Origin: Megalopta genalis
Lineage: Eukaryota > Arthropoda > Insecta > Hymenoptera > Halictidae
NCBI RefSeq assembly: GCF_051020955.1
Contig: NC_135013.1
Location: 31,286,802-31,350,801, forward strand
Reading direction: 5' to 3'
Length of the DNA stretch: 64,000 nucleotides
This document shows, piece by piece, positions 1-12,037 of this stretch. Every line of letters begins with the position of its first letter. The stretch's first letter is position 1. Under the pieces are notes generated by a model. It was not told where the DNA came from. It did no database searches and saw only the letters and a program-made list of their open reading frames with translations. The position numbers and the translations under genes were made by a program.

Positions 1-1187
1 TTATATATATTATATATAACTACAATATTACAATATTATAATAATATAAAAGTAGAATAAAGAACATAATTCGAATAAAACGTGCGATAAAAAAAAAAGT
101 GCATTCCAAAGAAACAATTCGCGTAATGCCCGACCCTGGTCACGCGTCCGAAAAAGACAAGGGATGCCGGAAGGGAGTAGCGTTACACGTTAACGAAGAT
201 CTACGAAGATGCTACGATTTCCGATAAACCAGCGAGCCGTCGATAATTTTCCCGTCGCCCTGGCGAACATACACCTCGGCACGTAATGAAAACGATAGGC
301 TACCGTGGATGTAACGCTATCACGGACGTGTACGTTACCGTCAATCGGATACGCGGCCGATAATCGATCGAACACCATGTCGCCACTGCCGGTATTTATG
401 GGTTCCAGTGGTTGGATCGCGACCGGTCCGCGCGACGTTAAATTCTCGTAAAACTCGTGGGACATCGGCGATAAAGATCGGGGCAGCATCCGATCGCGAT
501 ACCGCCGCTAATCAGCGACCGTGAGAACGCGCCCGATTTCGCTCCGGATAGCGGTCCCGATTTTTTTTCTTCTCGCCGGCCGGCTTGCGAAACGTCCCCG
601 GGACGAAATTATCACCGGTCTCGCGGTTACGCGATCCAATCCAATCCGATCCGATACGAAAGCGTAACAGCCGTCGAATTTATGGCATATCCGGTTCGAT
701 CGGGATGGAATCGCGTTCGGGAACGATCCGACACCTAATCGGACTCCTGCAACGACGACGACGACGACGACCAGTTACGGTGGAGGTACGAACGTCGCGC
801 AGTGCTTTATGCTGCTGCGAAGTCGACGGATACGCGCACCTTTTCATTGAAAACACGACAGAGCCACCGACAAAAGCGGTGGAACAATATTATTATTCGC
901 CTTGTCGCGCTCGGCGCGCTGGTTGTTCCATGCCTTTTGACTCGCGCGACTATAAAGTCTCGCTTAAAAATACAAATCTTCGAATAACTGCAGGATGGAA
1001 CGAAAAAATTGCATGTGAGTAATGTAGTCAAAGGCGATATTTTACATCCAGTAATTATTCGATTGCTCAATTATTGCAATTATTCAATTGTATGCGCCGT
1101 CGAAACAATTACGGAATCGCGCGCTATTTTATTCTGGATACCTTCGTACAGCATACGGATCTCAAAATTCCATTGATAGTATTATAA
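1..1187. other. Non-coding flank, no gene recognised
   Basis: The first 120 bases are AT-rich and the rest is CpG-rich unique sequence with a short CGA trinucleotide run at about 751-772. Small open frames on both strands (for example 190-489 minus and 585-1022 plus) have no recognisable domain and overlap one another, so none is called. I see no promoter or RNA gene here. Confidence 0.5.
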
Positions 1188-1253
1188 CCCTTTCGCGCCG
1201 AGCGCAGTACATATGCGGCATTCACTCGACGACCTGTGGGTACGGGCGCTGCA

Positions 1254-1626
1254 TATACAGGATGTCCCGAAAATGTCTCGCAATCCGGAAATGGGAGCTT
1301 CCTGAGGTCATTTGAAGCAACTTTTTCCTTTGCGAAAATTTTCTCCGAGCCTTCGTTTACGAGTTATTAACGAAAAACACTGACCAATAAGAGACGAGCT
1401 TGGCTGACGCGCGGCCGCCCAGCCAACGAGTGCACGGAGCTCAGTTTCGCTCATTGGCTCGGCCGTCTCGCGCCAAATGATCTCGCCTCTGATTGGTCAC
1501 TGTTTTTCGTTAATAACTCGTAAACGAAGCCGCGGATCGCATTTTCGCTAAGGAAAAAGTTGCTTCAAATCACCTCAGGAATCCCCTACTTTCGGATTGC
1601 GAGACATTTATGGGACACCCTGTATA
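1254..1626. mobile_element. Whole-element palindrome with GGGTGTCCC-type ends (copy 1)
   Basis: The left arm starts TATACAGGATGTCCCGAAAA and the right arm ends GGGACACCCTGTATA. The arms pair over most of the 373 bp, including matching GTTATTAACGAAAAAC / GTTTTTCGTTAATAAC blocks. The short centre carries several CCAAT boxes in both orientations. There is no coding capacity. It sits inside a piggyBac-like element. Related copies are at 8250, 18686 and 55076. Superfamily is uncertain; the TATA at both edges is consistent with a TA-targeting DNA transposon. Confidence 0.85.
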
Positions 1627-1642
1627 TGCGGCATCGAAATGA

Positions 1643-1783
1643 AGTGTATACAGAAGACGGAGATGTGTAATTTGTAGCAAAAATGATGAAAGAACGGATT
1701 CGCGGTACGAGTGCAAAGATTGCGATGCTGGCCTTTGTATAGATCCTTGCTTTCAAATGTATCACACAGAATTATATTATTAG
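1643..1783 (+). pseudogene. piggyBac transposase C-terminal cysteine-rich domain remnant
   Basis: The plus-strand frame after a TGA at 1640-1642 and ending at TAG 1781-1783 encodes a short basic run followed by the pattern C-x2-C-x12-C-x2-C-x4-C-x3-C-x4-H (codons at 1664, 1673, 1712, 1721, 1736, 1748 and 1763). This spacing, and segments such as YECKDCDAGLC and DPCFQMYH, match the zinc-binding cross-brace domain that ends piggyBac transposases and binds subterminal DNA. The catalytic DDD domain is absent, so this is a dead fragment. It is too short for usual gene callers. Confidence 0.85.
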
Positions 1784-2124
1784 TTTTTACATATTATTAT
1801 CTTTTAATCATTTTCGTCTCGTTATTAATTATATAAAACATTTAATCGTTAGGCTTTGTAATTATATAAATACCTATGTTACCTATAATTCTGTAAGTCT
1901 TTTTAAATTAAAAATGTAAATATACTTGTTACATTAGAGCAACGATTGTTTTATTCAGCACAGTTATTATTTAAGACTTGGAACAACATATATACAGAAA
2001 CCACGCGCACTGTGCATATTTCTGGGGCGAGTTTCCGTTCAGTGACGGTACTTCGGCGGATGGAGCTGCCGTAGTGAAAGGGTTAATCACGCCAACTCCG
2101 TGTTAAAAAGATAATCGAACTTTA

Positions 2125-2268
2125 TCAATCTTGATAATATCTTATATTATATATATAATATATATAATATAATATATAATATATATAATGTAATATATAT
2201 AATGATATAATATATAATATATATAATGATATAATATATAATATATATAATATCTTATAATATCTGAT
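2125..2268. repeat. AT-rich (TATAA)n simple repeat
   Basis: Short repeated TATATAATATATAA-type units with interspersed ATGATATAATATA; no other content. Confidence 0.9.
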
Positions 2269-3914
2269 ACGTCATCGAATGCCAACAAAAAAAGTCGTAG
2301 ATCAACATTTAAAGAATCGCTATAAAGAGGAAGCTTTGTTCTTTAAATCGACGACGGATCCGATCGGGATAAAAAAGAAGTTGGGCAAAGTTTCGCGAGA
2401 CGTTTCAATCCGCGCCGTTCCGACGAGCCGAGATAATCCGCGTTATTCGGTGAAAACGCGTGCGAAGCTTTCTGGAAAATGCGACACGCCGAATCGCGAC
2501 GTGAAAAAAGTGTAACAAAAGAAAAGGTCATCGGTTCCCCAATGTCACGGCATGCAACGACCTTCGCCGCCGATGCACAAACAACGCCGATTAGCTCTTC
2601 GTGGCCAACGGGACGACGACGACGCCTGCTGGCACGGTGGAAACAGAATTTGCTTTCATGCCTCGGTAATTATGCTCCGCCTCCAGCCTTTGTGATTTCC
2701 TAATTACGGTCCTTTAGGGGTCGAGCCTGAATTTTCCCTCTTGAAATAAATACCGAAGCGTTTTCGTCCCCGGGGAGACGCGGGACGCGGCGACGCCACC
2801 GCGAGGAGGACCTTTCGCGAGGATTTCCGTGAAACAAGATTGCGCGAGTAAAGTCCCCGTGATTCGCCCCGTCGTTTTATTCGCGTCACGTCTCGCTCGC
2901 GTAGTAGAATCGCTATGTATAGGCCTGCCGCATTCGCGCGGCTCGGCCTGGCCGCGTATTGGAAGAGAAAGGGCTCACCGGCGAGCGAAATGTCGACGTA
3001 TCGATCGATCCCACTCGAAAGTGAAGCTGGCTGTGGCGCAGTTTTCTGGTTTCACTTGCCGGCCGGCCGTCCCAGGACGCCACGGGCCATTGTAAATACG
3101 CCGGACAAGAGAGAGAACCGATCGCGAGATTGCTCTCGTCGCGGAGCGGAGAATCCGATAAACGGTCGACTGGAAGGGACCCCGGGAAAATGGGATTACT
3201 TTTGCTATACACGTTGGTACGCAAACATTTTCATTGGAATTCAACAGTTGATCTCTCGCGGATTTAACTCGGACACGATAATTATCGTTGTCGCCGTCCT
3301 TTCGTCGCGGCCGACGCGCCGACGGGTTGGTTCACCGCGCGGTACGACTTCGAGACAAGGATGCGCCCCGCCGGCCGATGGAGACGTCGCCGACGCGAAT
3401 CTACGATTGCTGAAAGTTCTGCTGATTGAACCCCCCTTGACGCGCCGTTTTCACTGCGATTAGAAATTTGTTGATTGCAATGGTTTCTGAGAGGGGGAAG
3501 AGAATTGATGCTTATCGTGCGCAGAATGTTACTTGGAACTTAATAATTGTAATTTTAATTGTAATTAATAATTAAGTAAAAATGAAACTTAAATATTGAC
3601 GACGAGAGATCGGAGTTTTATACTAATTTTAAAGAACGAAGATTTTCGTGACGAGTCGAACTCGTACGGCAAGTATGGCAACGCTTGGGTTCGTTGAGGT
3701 TTCAAACTGTTATGAAGTGATTCTGACCAAAAGAGTTACGAGAAAGCGAAAAAATATCTAATCTCTAACTAAATTTTTAATTATCTGTATTACTTTCTGT
3801 GTGATTTAGAGGTTATATTTATTTTATTCAAAGCATAGATTCTGTAAATGTCTGCGATATGATCACATTTTTGCAATATGTACTTCGTATCGTGTAACCG
3901 AAACCCAGAACTAA
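2269..3914. other. Non-coding unique sequence with one dispersed-repeat fragment
   Basis: Mostly CpG-rich unique DNA. The stretch at about 2275-2360 (AAAAAAGTCGTAGATCAACA onward) is similar to two segments near 25.6-25.9 kb and is therefore part of a dispersed repeat. Overlapping open frames at 2829-3463 are Arg/Ser-rich on both strands and show no domain; I regard them as chance ORFs of GC-rich DNA. Confidence 0.5.
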
Positions 3915-4219
3915 AAAGTAATACAGTAATATATATAATATTGTTTTATATATATTTCTATATATAAAAGTAATATATGTATAATATTGTTCTATATGTA
4001 TTTCTCTATATAAAAGTAATATATGTATAATATTGTTCTATATGTATTTCTATATATAAAAGTAATATATGTATAATATTGTTCTATATGTATTTCTCTA
4101 TATAAAAGTAATATATGTATAATATTGTTCTATATGTATTTCTCTATATAAAAGTAATATATGTATAATATTGTTCTATATGTATTTCTATATATAAAAG
4201 TAATATATATAATATTGTT
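3915..4219. repeat. 46-bp AT-rich minisatellite, about six units
   Basis: Unit AAAGTAATATATGTATAATA plus TTGTTCTATATGTATTTCTC followed by TATATA, repeated at about 46-bp spacing (AAAAGTAAT at 3966, 4012, 4058, 4104, 4150 and 4196). Units are nearly identical, indicating recent expansion. Confidence 0.9.
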
Positions 4220-5479
4220 CTGAAGAACACATAATAACTAAAACCGATGCAAGTCAGATATACATACTTTGTAACTAGAATGCAGATATTTCTGCAAAAT
4301 AAACATTGTCTGCGTTAATTGTAGGACACAGAAGCTGCATAGATATTCCCCTCATTCTTTAATTATTTTACAGAGTTGCAAATAAGACAGTAGCATTTTT
4401 AAATACTTCAAATACTTCCAACGTTCTGTATTTGATTCACTCATATTTATCAGAAATATATAAAATGATCAGAGAAACACTCAGAAAATATTAGAAGAAT
4501 TTAAGAACACTGTTACATTATTTTGCATTGATTGAAACTATTAGAAGAAAAGACACAATTTCATGTCACCCTCGTTTCATACAGTTTCTAAACAACGTTT
4601 TTACATCGCGCGAAAATCCGTCACCCAATTACAAGACTTTCCCCGTAACTGTTTCAAGAACCGAAAGCGACGCCGCAACTGTCTTCAGCCCCTGATTCAG
4701 ACAGTTGTCCAGCCATTTGTTTCATCGAAGCCCAGGTCTTTCTACCAGTCGGCGAACCAGTGGCCTCTTACCCCCAATGAATCTCCAGAATCACAGCAGC
4801 CGGGAGGGGCGCTTCGAAAGCAAGTCCGAACTTCGACCGAAGGATTAAACGAAAGCGAGACGAACGAAGACAATAACGACCCTATTAAGAGAACTAATGT
4901 CCCGACTTCGGACCAATAAGCTTCTCGTTGCGGAACAAAAAGGAAGCGAATGGAGATACCGGAGGAAGGATTTCGCCGAGGTGCATTTCGAGCCGTTTCC
5001 AGAGGTATTCGAGGATATTTAGAGACTCCGCAGCACGAAGGAAGGAACCTCGGACCGCGGTGGGATATCCTGGCAACGATAATCCTCGGGTAGCGTTGGA
5101 GGGCCCACAGGGTTTCGCAACCGCGGAATAATCTACAATTTAAATACGCGGATACTCTCTCACGTGTATATTCGCGTGCCTGCGAAAGAGGCTCCTCCGG
5201 TACTTCTTCCACCTCTCTGGATTCTTGTTTCTCTTCCCCGGATCCTTGTCCGACGTTCGCGGCTCCTTGTTCCTCCGTTCCGATCGGTCTCTCTGCTGCC
5301 CCGCGTGTCCCGACGCAGAAGTTACAAAGCTGGCTAGGATAAGTTCGCGATCGAATCTCGGCCTCGGCTCTCTCTCCGTGGGCGTATTTCGAACAAAGCT
5401 CGTCTCTTATAATGCGCCGCGTACGAATTACTTCGCGGGACCGTTCTTCTTTAAATAACGGCACACGGTTGGTATTCAT

Positions 5480-5482
<3 letters not shown>
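4220..5482. other. Non-coding unique sequence
   Basis: No recognisable gene. AT-rich to about 4560, then CpG-richer. The long minus-strand frame at 4742-5602 owes its length to translating the downstream CT run as an Arg-Glu repeat and has no domain. Confidence 0.45.

Positions 5483-5549
<67 letters not shown>
5483..5549. repeat. (CT)n microsatellite
   Basis: About 30 CT dinucleotides, with a single TTT interruption near the end. Confidence 0.97.
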
Positions 5550-5789
5550 CCGATGGGAACACGACGGCGTCGTGTTTTCCTCGGCCGCCACCGCAGCCGC
5601 ATGATCCTCTCTCGAAAACAACAGGAACAACAGGAGATCCCGTTGTTGCCGGCGGGTGGAGTCGAAGGTCGATTTTAATGGGCTCTAGCCGCGGCAGTAG
5701 TGCACGTAAGAATGATATACAGCCACGAGGAATTGCTTTTAATTGCTCTTCGCCGTCCGTGACCATACCACGCGGTACCTCCCACCCTC

Positions 5790-5850
5790 TCTTCTTCTTC
5801 TTCTTCTTCTTCTTCGCCGTCGTCGTCGCCGTCGTCTTCTTCTTCTTTTC
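5790..5850. repeat. (TTC)n / (GTC)n trinucleotide tract
   Basis: A TTC run (5791-5815), a CGTCGTCGCCGTCGTC segment and a second TTC run. Polypyrimidine on the plus strand. Confidence 0.95.
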
Positions 5851-6857
5851 ATACGAGCCTTCTACGGCTTCTCGTCGTCTTCTACGGCTGTCTTCTGTCT
5901 CCGTTCCTTCTCTTTGTCCATCGGTGGCTCGTGATTAAACGCGCGGCGACCAATTGACAGCGACAACGAGATCGTCGGGCATCCTCTGTCAGAAGCAAAG
6001 TAACTTCATAGAAACCTTAGAATAAGAGCTTCGATATCAAGGCGTGCAAGCTACCCCCCGCGATTGATCCGAGCCACTTCGGCTGCTGCAGAAACGTCTC
6101 AGCTCGAGTCGAGTTGTCTTCCGCGGAAAATTGTCGTCTGCGCGAATTCATCGTCAATTCTCGTTGCGTCGAACGCATAAATGTCGCATCGCGTTGCCAT
6201 CGGAACGATTCGAGCAAGCTATAATGCAACGAGATCGCTGGAAATCATTGTTCGACAGAAAATTGCCGCGGCATCGTTGCATGCATTGCAGCTGAGCCGC
6301 AGGTGCAGTCGAGAGTCAAATGAACCCTAGCCAAACCTACAACAACTTCATCCAGAAGTTCGCCCCGGCTGTTAAACAGCCAAACTTCTCTCGGAGACTT
6401 CGTGATCATCCTTCAGCACTAGATTATGCTTGCGCCAGTATCGGTAACATGTTCATTCGGATTCATAGCGATTACTTGTCCCAAGTGATCTTCTTGAATA
6501 AATGCTTCATAAATTTAAGCGAACATGAAAATCAGCTATATAATGTAATCAGAAGTTTTTTAGGACATTTAATTAGCGCATGTTCTGTACATTGTAATGA
6601 TATTGTTTTCATTTTCATATATATATATATTTATTAAAATTCTACTATTATTATTATCACCATCATCATCGCGTTGAATTTTTGTTGAAAAGTTCAAAGG
6701 ACATCTGTTGCCCGTTTGTGCTAAATAAATTATACAATCTCAACAGTCGCAAATGAAAAGACTTGGAGCCTAGCGTGAATCGAAAGGTCAAAGGTTTTCA
6801 GAAGAACTTCTGCACGAATCGACCGATAACAAGAATTCCGTTCGCGCTCCAACAAAT
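5851..6857. other. Non-coding unique sequence
   Basis: No gene recognised. A 105-codon plus frame at 6320-6637 runs into a TATATA repeat and shows no family resemblance. Confidence 0.4.
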
Positions 6858-6980
6858 GAGCCGTTTATTTTGAAAGTGGCATAATGTTAATGGTAACACT
6901 ATTTACAATTGAACGGTATCTTTTCATTTAAAAAAAAAAAGAAAAAAAGTGACTTATGCCACTTTCAAAATAAACGGCTC
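6858..6980. mobile_element. Short inverted-repeat element, GAGCCGTTTATTTTG family (copy 1)
   Basis: A 123-bp element with near-perfect terminal inverted repeats of about 28 bp beginning GAGCCGTTTATTTTGAAAGT, and an interior of A-rich sequence. AAAT lies on both sides and may be a target duplication. A second copy with the same ends is at 37854-38092. No coding; superfamily not assigned. Confidence 0.85.
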
Positions 6981-8249
6981 AAATCATCTCGCACAAGGCA
7001 ATCGGGACTCTTCTTCAGAAATCATCGCCTCGAAGAAAAACGGTCGACCTTCTGTTGTCGCAGCCGAGTCACAGCTGCAGTAACGGATCAAATGGACCGA
7101 GCAACACCGCGACAGCTTCGTCCGGGCAATGAAGTAGCGAGAAATCGGCGAGAACCATCGGGAAGAAGGGAGGAGGTCCATTCTACCGATTAAGCGGCGG
7201 GTCAAGATTTGTTTCTGTTCGGCATCGGCGGCGTCGAACAAGGAACAATGGTCCGAGATTCGACGCTCCGCCGAGCAGAAAACCCGCTGAAAAATGCTGT
7301 AGGCTCGCGAATAAAAGAACGACGGAGACCGCCGTTGCGATTGGAGGAGGCTCCCCGGGCAGGCCGGCGTGGAGCGAGGAGCGAAAATTCCGCTCGCGGT
7401 AGCTCGATCGAGCGTAATTTGCGAACGGAGGCGTAAACTGGGCCAACGGCAGCTATTGCTTTGATACACCTTATTGACAATAGGAACTTTCGCGTAATCG
7501 CTCGCAGCCGGAGGCTTTTCTGTTGCCGACTGGCCTCGTCGGCTAAGAATACCGCCGTATTGTTCGGCCTCTTCACCGGTTCTTGCGTCCTATCGATTTT
7601 CGCGGACGCGGATAGAGCGGGCGAGCGCGGCTCCTCTCGGCCCGTGTCTCTCGCCGTCCCACCCACCTCGCGTCCTATACGTATAATATCTCGTCTCGAA
7701 AATTTTCCCCGATAATTCGCAGATAACAAACTTTCCCGGGCCGGCTGCTTAATTGGCCGTCTGTTGGCGGGAAGAATGCGTCGTTAGCGGTGATTAGAAT
7801 CGAATCAGCGTCCCTTTGGTCCGGATAAACAGCGAGACAGTTTCATAACTCGATGGGCGAGCCCGATAGCCCGGCTAATGGGATACGTCTGATTAGGTAT
7901 CGCACGAGGGAAACGGTTCATTAAGAGATTTCACCGTATTCATTACCGGTGCCGTCCGGCGAATTATAATCGACGCCCCTCCGCGCCGCTGCTTGCATTC
8001 GAGTTTCCGATGCGAGTCGCGTTAGCACGGCCTCGATGCGCCGGAACACGGTCCAACGATTCTGTCGAACTTCGCCGTCGATAATTCGCACGAAAAGGCT
8101 ATCGAAAGCATCCCCCCAACGATTCTCAACGCGCAGAAGAAGCTCGATCATTTCTGGGAAACGCAACTTGTGCAGCGAAGCCAACCGTGGGTTATGCAAT
8201 TATCTTTTGTTTATTCTAAAGAAGTTGAAAGAATATTGAAATTCCCGTT
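6981..8249. other. Non-coding CpG-rich unique sequence
   Basis: Several overlapping open frames on both strands (7183-7729) are Arg/Ser/Ala-rich with no domain. No gene supported. Confidence 0.4.
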
Positions 8250-8620
8250 ATACAGGATGTCCCAAAAATGTCTCGCAATCCGAAAGTGACGGGTTCCTCG
8301 GGTCATTCGAAGCAACTTTTTCCTTTACAACAATTTTCTCCGAGGCACCGTTAACGAGTTATTAACAAAAAACTGTGACCAATGAGAGGCGAGCTCGGCT
8401 GGTGCGTGGCGACCGAGCCAATGAGCGGAACTGGGCTTCGCGCGCTGGTTGGCTGGGCCGCCTCGCGTCAGCCGTACTCGATTCTTATTGGTCACTGTTT
8501 TTCGTTGATAACTCGTTAACGGTGCCTCGGAGAACATTTTTGTAAAAGAAGAAACTGCTTCAAATGATCCGAGGTACTCGCCGTTTCCGGATTGCGAGAC
8601 ATTTTTGGGATATCCTGTAT
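8250..8620. mobile_element. Whole-element palindrome with GGGTGTCCC-type ends (copy 2)
   Basis: Starts TATACAGGATGTCCCAAAAA and ends with its inverse, TTTTTGGGATATCCTGTA. The arms carry the same GAGTTATTAACAAAAAACTG block and central CCAAT boxes as the copy at 1254. It is followed almost at once by a TTAA-flanked element at 8638. No coding. Confidence 0.85.
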
Positions 8621-8637
8621 TTATCGAATAAGACATA

Positions 8638-8889
8638 TTAACCCTTAGGAGACCGAAACTATTTATTTCCAGTTAAAACACTGTCAAGTCCAGACTGTTT
8701 TTCAGACGAAATTTTTACTGAAAATTTTTCTATCAAATACAGAGAAGAGATATTCGTTTTTTAAATAAAACTTCGTCAATATATTTTCATCGAAACAATC
8801 GTGCCTATTCTTCCAATGTTTCCTGCCAGATTTTACGGTTTCGTTGATTTCTGCCGCGTGAATGGCGGCATTGGACCGTTAAGGGTTAT
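8638..8889. mobile_element. TTAA-flanked piggyBac-like miniature element, CCCTTAGG family (copy 1)
   Basis: The left edge is TTAA followed by CCCTTAGGAGACCGAAAC. The right edge ends CCGTTAAGGG followed by TTAT, a decayed TTAA. The interior is collinear with the inverted copy at 43311-43572, sharing stretches around TTTCTGCCGCGTG. TTAA target and CCCTTA ends suggest piggyBac mobilisation; there is no coding capacity. Confidence 0.75.
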
Positions 8890-9897
8890 ATTATTTCGTT
8901 TAAACTCGGTCAATTACGTATCTGTTAAAACATGCGAACCTCGGACGGTCTGGTATTCGTTCCACGGGAAAATTTATATCGCCGAAGGAAACTTCGTAAC
9001 TTTATCTTTGAATTCTTAAGAAATTTCAATTAAATTGCTAAAGTTGTTTTTAAAGAGGGGAACTCTTACAAAGCCCGCCGAGTAGGGGACAGTAATTGGC
9101 TCCTCTACCCCCGTTGATTTATTCGCGCGCCGTTCACCGGTCGGTTCGGGTCGTTTTGCTCGCGAATATGAAATTGTGTAACGCGGTTGGGAACGTTTGG
9201 TCGCGCGTGCGACGAAAAATCGGCGGCCAGCGGGTGGCGGCGAGCAACAGCAGCAGCAGCAGCAGCGGTTTTCAGAAAGTCGGCTAATAAGATTACGTGG
9301 TTACCGGTTTAGGAAGGCATCGCCGGCCAGAAAAAGCAGCGCCGCGAAATTACGTCGTCGTGAAATAACCGTTTCGACGCGAAAGCGCCGCCAGGACTTC
9401 CTGTTTCTCCCTTTTTGGTCGGCGGGGCCTCGGTGATCCGTGACGAGCAGCGATTTCAGCGGCGATCCCGCGCGATATCCTCGATGGAAACTCTCGCAGG
9501 ACACGCGGCGGGAATCAAGCCTGGCCTGGGGGCCTGTCACACAGCGCCGGAGCAGTTCTCGTTGCTCTCCGAGCATTCGATTAACCCTCATCCGTCCCTC
9601 GCGCCAATTTTACACGTTTTCGCGAGCCTCGAGCACCTCCGCGCGCGCTCCATTCTCCGACCTACCCCACGCGATGCTGAATTATCCTGCTCGTTCCCAC
9701 TCGTTCCCACTCGATCCTCCGATAGATTTTTAGCAAATTTTCCAAGGTACGTTGTCCAATTTCATTCTAAATAATATAACGTGAGTGTTTGTCGTTCTGC
9801 GCGGCGATCCTTCTTCGTCTGCTCTATTAATTCGAAGCGGCTTGTTGCGAGTTCAGTGCTGGTGTGCACGGAATTAATGGTTTTTCAGTCTAAAAAA
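8890..9897. other. Non-coding unique sequence
   Basis: Contains a CAG run at about 9248-9264. Domain-less frames at 9096-9774 overlap on both strands. A lone TTAACCCTCATCCGTCCC at 9580 resembles one at 26236 and could be a solitary element end. Confidence 0.4.
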
Positions 9898-10152
9898 ATG
9901 TAGGATTATTATAGAATTATTATAGAATTATTGTAGAATTATTATAGAATTATTATAGAATTATTATAGAATTATTATAGGATTATTATAGAATTATTAT
10001 AGAATTATTATAGAATTATTATAGAATTATTATAGAATTATTATAGGATTATTATAGAATTATTATAGAATTATTATAGAATTATTATAGAATTATTATA
10101 TATAGGATTATTATAGAATTATTATAGAATTATTATAGAATTATTATAGAAT

Positions 10153-10215
<63 letters not shown>

Positions 10216-10257
10216 ATTATTATAGAATTATTATAGAATTATTATAAAATTATTATA
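9898..10257. repeat. 11-bp minisatellite (AGAATTATTAT)n with internal (AT)n
   Basis: Roughly 28-30 units of AGAATTATTAT, some with AGGATTATTAT, interrupted by an (AT)n run at about 10158-10213. Very low unit divergence. Confidence 0.95.
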
Positions 10258-11379
10258 CATATTCGATTCGTAACCTTGGCGTTCCTTTCTCCCACGCCTC
10301 ATCCCTTATGCGCCCAGATCTCTAGGTCTCTTATCCACAGGAATATTGCTCCATAATTTGGTCCGCTTATCACTCTTCCCACGGTTTGGCATAGCGGAAA
10401 TTGCATCCTTCTATTCCCTCACAATTACGATAACATTCTACTCTCCTGAAACTTTTCAACGCTGTACACGAGAAGGCAATTATAACTGACAAATTTAATT
10501 ATCGTAAAAAAAAAAGAAAAGGTCTTAACTGGCCCAAAAATTTAAACTCGATGTACCCAGCAACAATCTGTCGTCACCATGAAACATTACGTGTCGAGAA
10601 AATACCCAGAAGCTACGGGGAGCTTAAATCTAATACTACGAAAGTATATTTTGCGAATGGTTAATAACAATAAATCAACAAATAAAAGACCCCGAGACCG
10701 GTTCCGCGGTTCTCCGAAAGCTACGGAGGATCAGAGTCAAGAACCTGCTGGAAGAGCAACGGAGGACTAATTCCGAGAGTTCATCGACGTGGCATTTCCA
10801 GGAGAGATTCCAAAAATAAAGAATTCATGGGGCCCCGTCTGGACACAAGATCGCATACGTCGAAGATACGATTGTTTCGGAGTGGCTAGCGGACAGAGTC
10901 GCTACGTGATTTCTCTGCCAACAGGTTCGAGGTGAATCACTCGTGACTCACGCACGAATTGATCCCTTGTGCAGACTGCGCCGTGCCGGCAGAGTCACGG
11001 TTTTGTTCGCGAACGAGGAACAATGCCATCGCGGCCGCTGCGCAGCGAAAGAAAGCGGCCGGAGTTCGATCGGAAATTGGAAACTCCCGGGAGAACTTTT
11101 GGCCTTTTTCCAGTCGTGTCGAGACCAAACCGATGCTCCCTTCACCGCTAATGTTATTAACCCCATCGACGACCTCGTCGGACCTGTATTTTCCGCGAAT
11201 CGCACAGTGCTCCGAGAGACAATAAGTTGTGGTCAAAATTTAATTTCTCGATTTTCGTATTTAAACAAAATTGCTTTTCTTACGTGTCGACGATTCCTTG
11301 GTACTTCGAAATCCAGAATATTAACGACCTCGGGCAACTCTGTGATCAGATACAGCGTTGTAAATGCAAAAATATGATA
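10258..11379. other. Non-coding unique sequence
   Basis: No gene recognised. Short frames at 10579-10770 and 10943-11377 lack domains and overlap opposite-strand frames. Confidence 0.4.
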
Positions 11380-11807
11380 TTAACCCTTTGCACTCGAGTG
11401 GTGACTCTCTGAGGCACCGCTAAAATTATATATATATAATTATAATTAAAATAATAAAAATATATATATATATATACAAATATATATATAATTATATTAT
11501 ATATAATATATATAATTAAAATAATATTTTATATAAATATATTATATAATATATATAATTAAAATAATTGTTAATATAAATATATTATATAATATATATA
11601 ATTAAAATAATTGTTAATATAAAATGATAATTTTAATATTGTCAGAGTTTAAATTAAAAGTATTGTTAATAGCGTAACTGTTGTACGAATCGCAAGACTC
11701 AATTTCATATGCATGAAATGCGCTTTGTCGCATAGAATGGAAATACTGTAAGTCAGAAAAAGTGTTTCAGATTTACAATTAAAATGGTTTCGAGTGCAAA
11801 GGGTTAA
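11380..11807 (+). mobile_element. piggyBac-like miniature element, CCCTTTGCACTCGAG family (copy A1)
   Basis: Bounded by TTAA on both sides (11380-11383 and 11804-11807). The left end is CCCTTTGCACTCGAGTGGTG with a GAGGCACCGC block. The right end is the inverse, TTTCGAGTGCAAAGGG. About 200 bp of TATATAATTA-type sequence expands the interior. It shares the right-half sequence AATACTGTAAGTCAGAAA with copies at 42816, 57381 and 59548. No coding; mobilised in trans if at all. Confidence 0.85.
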
Positions 11808-11889
11808 TTGTGATAGAAGATTAATAGACTCTGTTCTAGTTTTACACGATCAAAGCTTAGATGTGAAAAATTATTAAAAGTCTAAGAAG

Positions 11890-12037
11890 ATACTGGCTTA
11901 CAGTATTTTACGAAATTGACTCTTGTGACTCGCACAACAGTTAAATCTAAGCTTTGTTAACATACAAATTATCTGAGACCGTGATATAACAAATTTTAAC
12001 GGTGCCTCGGAGTCACCACTCGAGTGCAAAGGGTTAA
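11890..12037 (-). mobile_element. piggyBac-like miniature element, CCCTTTGCACTCGAG family, partial (copy A2)
   Basis: The terminus on the plus strand reads GAGTCACCACTCGAGTGCAA then AGGG and TTAA (12034-12037), inverted relative to A1. It aligns through GACTCGCACAACAGTTAAAT with the complete copy at 14676-14901 but lacks the other terminus. It lies about 80 bp from A1, in opposite orientation. Confidence 0.75.

Larger units (their letters stand above)
1188..2082 (+). mobile_element. Degenerate piggyBac-like element, internally deleted, with a nested palindrome
   Basis: The left end starts CCCTTTCGCGCC and the right end is the inverse, reading as CCCTTTCACTACGG from the other strand. The right side is followed by TTAA (2083-2086); the left side has the mutated form ATAA. 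TTAA targets and CCCTTT-type ends are characteristic of piggyBac. The assignment is strengthened by a coding remnant just inside the right half (1643-1783) that reads as the transposase cysteine-rich C-terminus. Most of the transposase is missing. A palindromic element (1254-1626) is inserted near the left end, so that insertion is the younger event. Confidence 0.8.

Noticed and set aside
190..489. 99-codon minus frame near the window start
   Set aside because: No recognisable family, no splice-site or promoter support.
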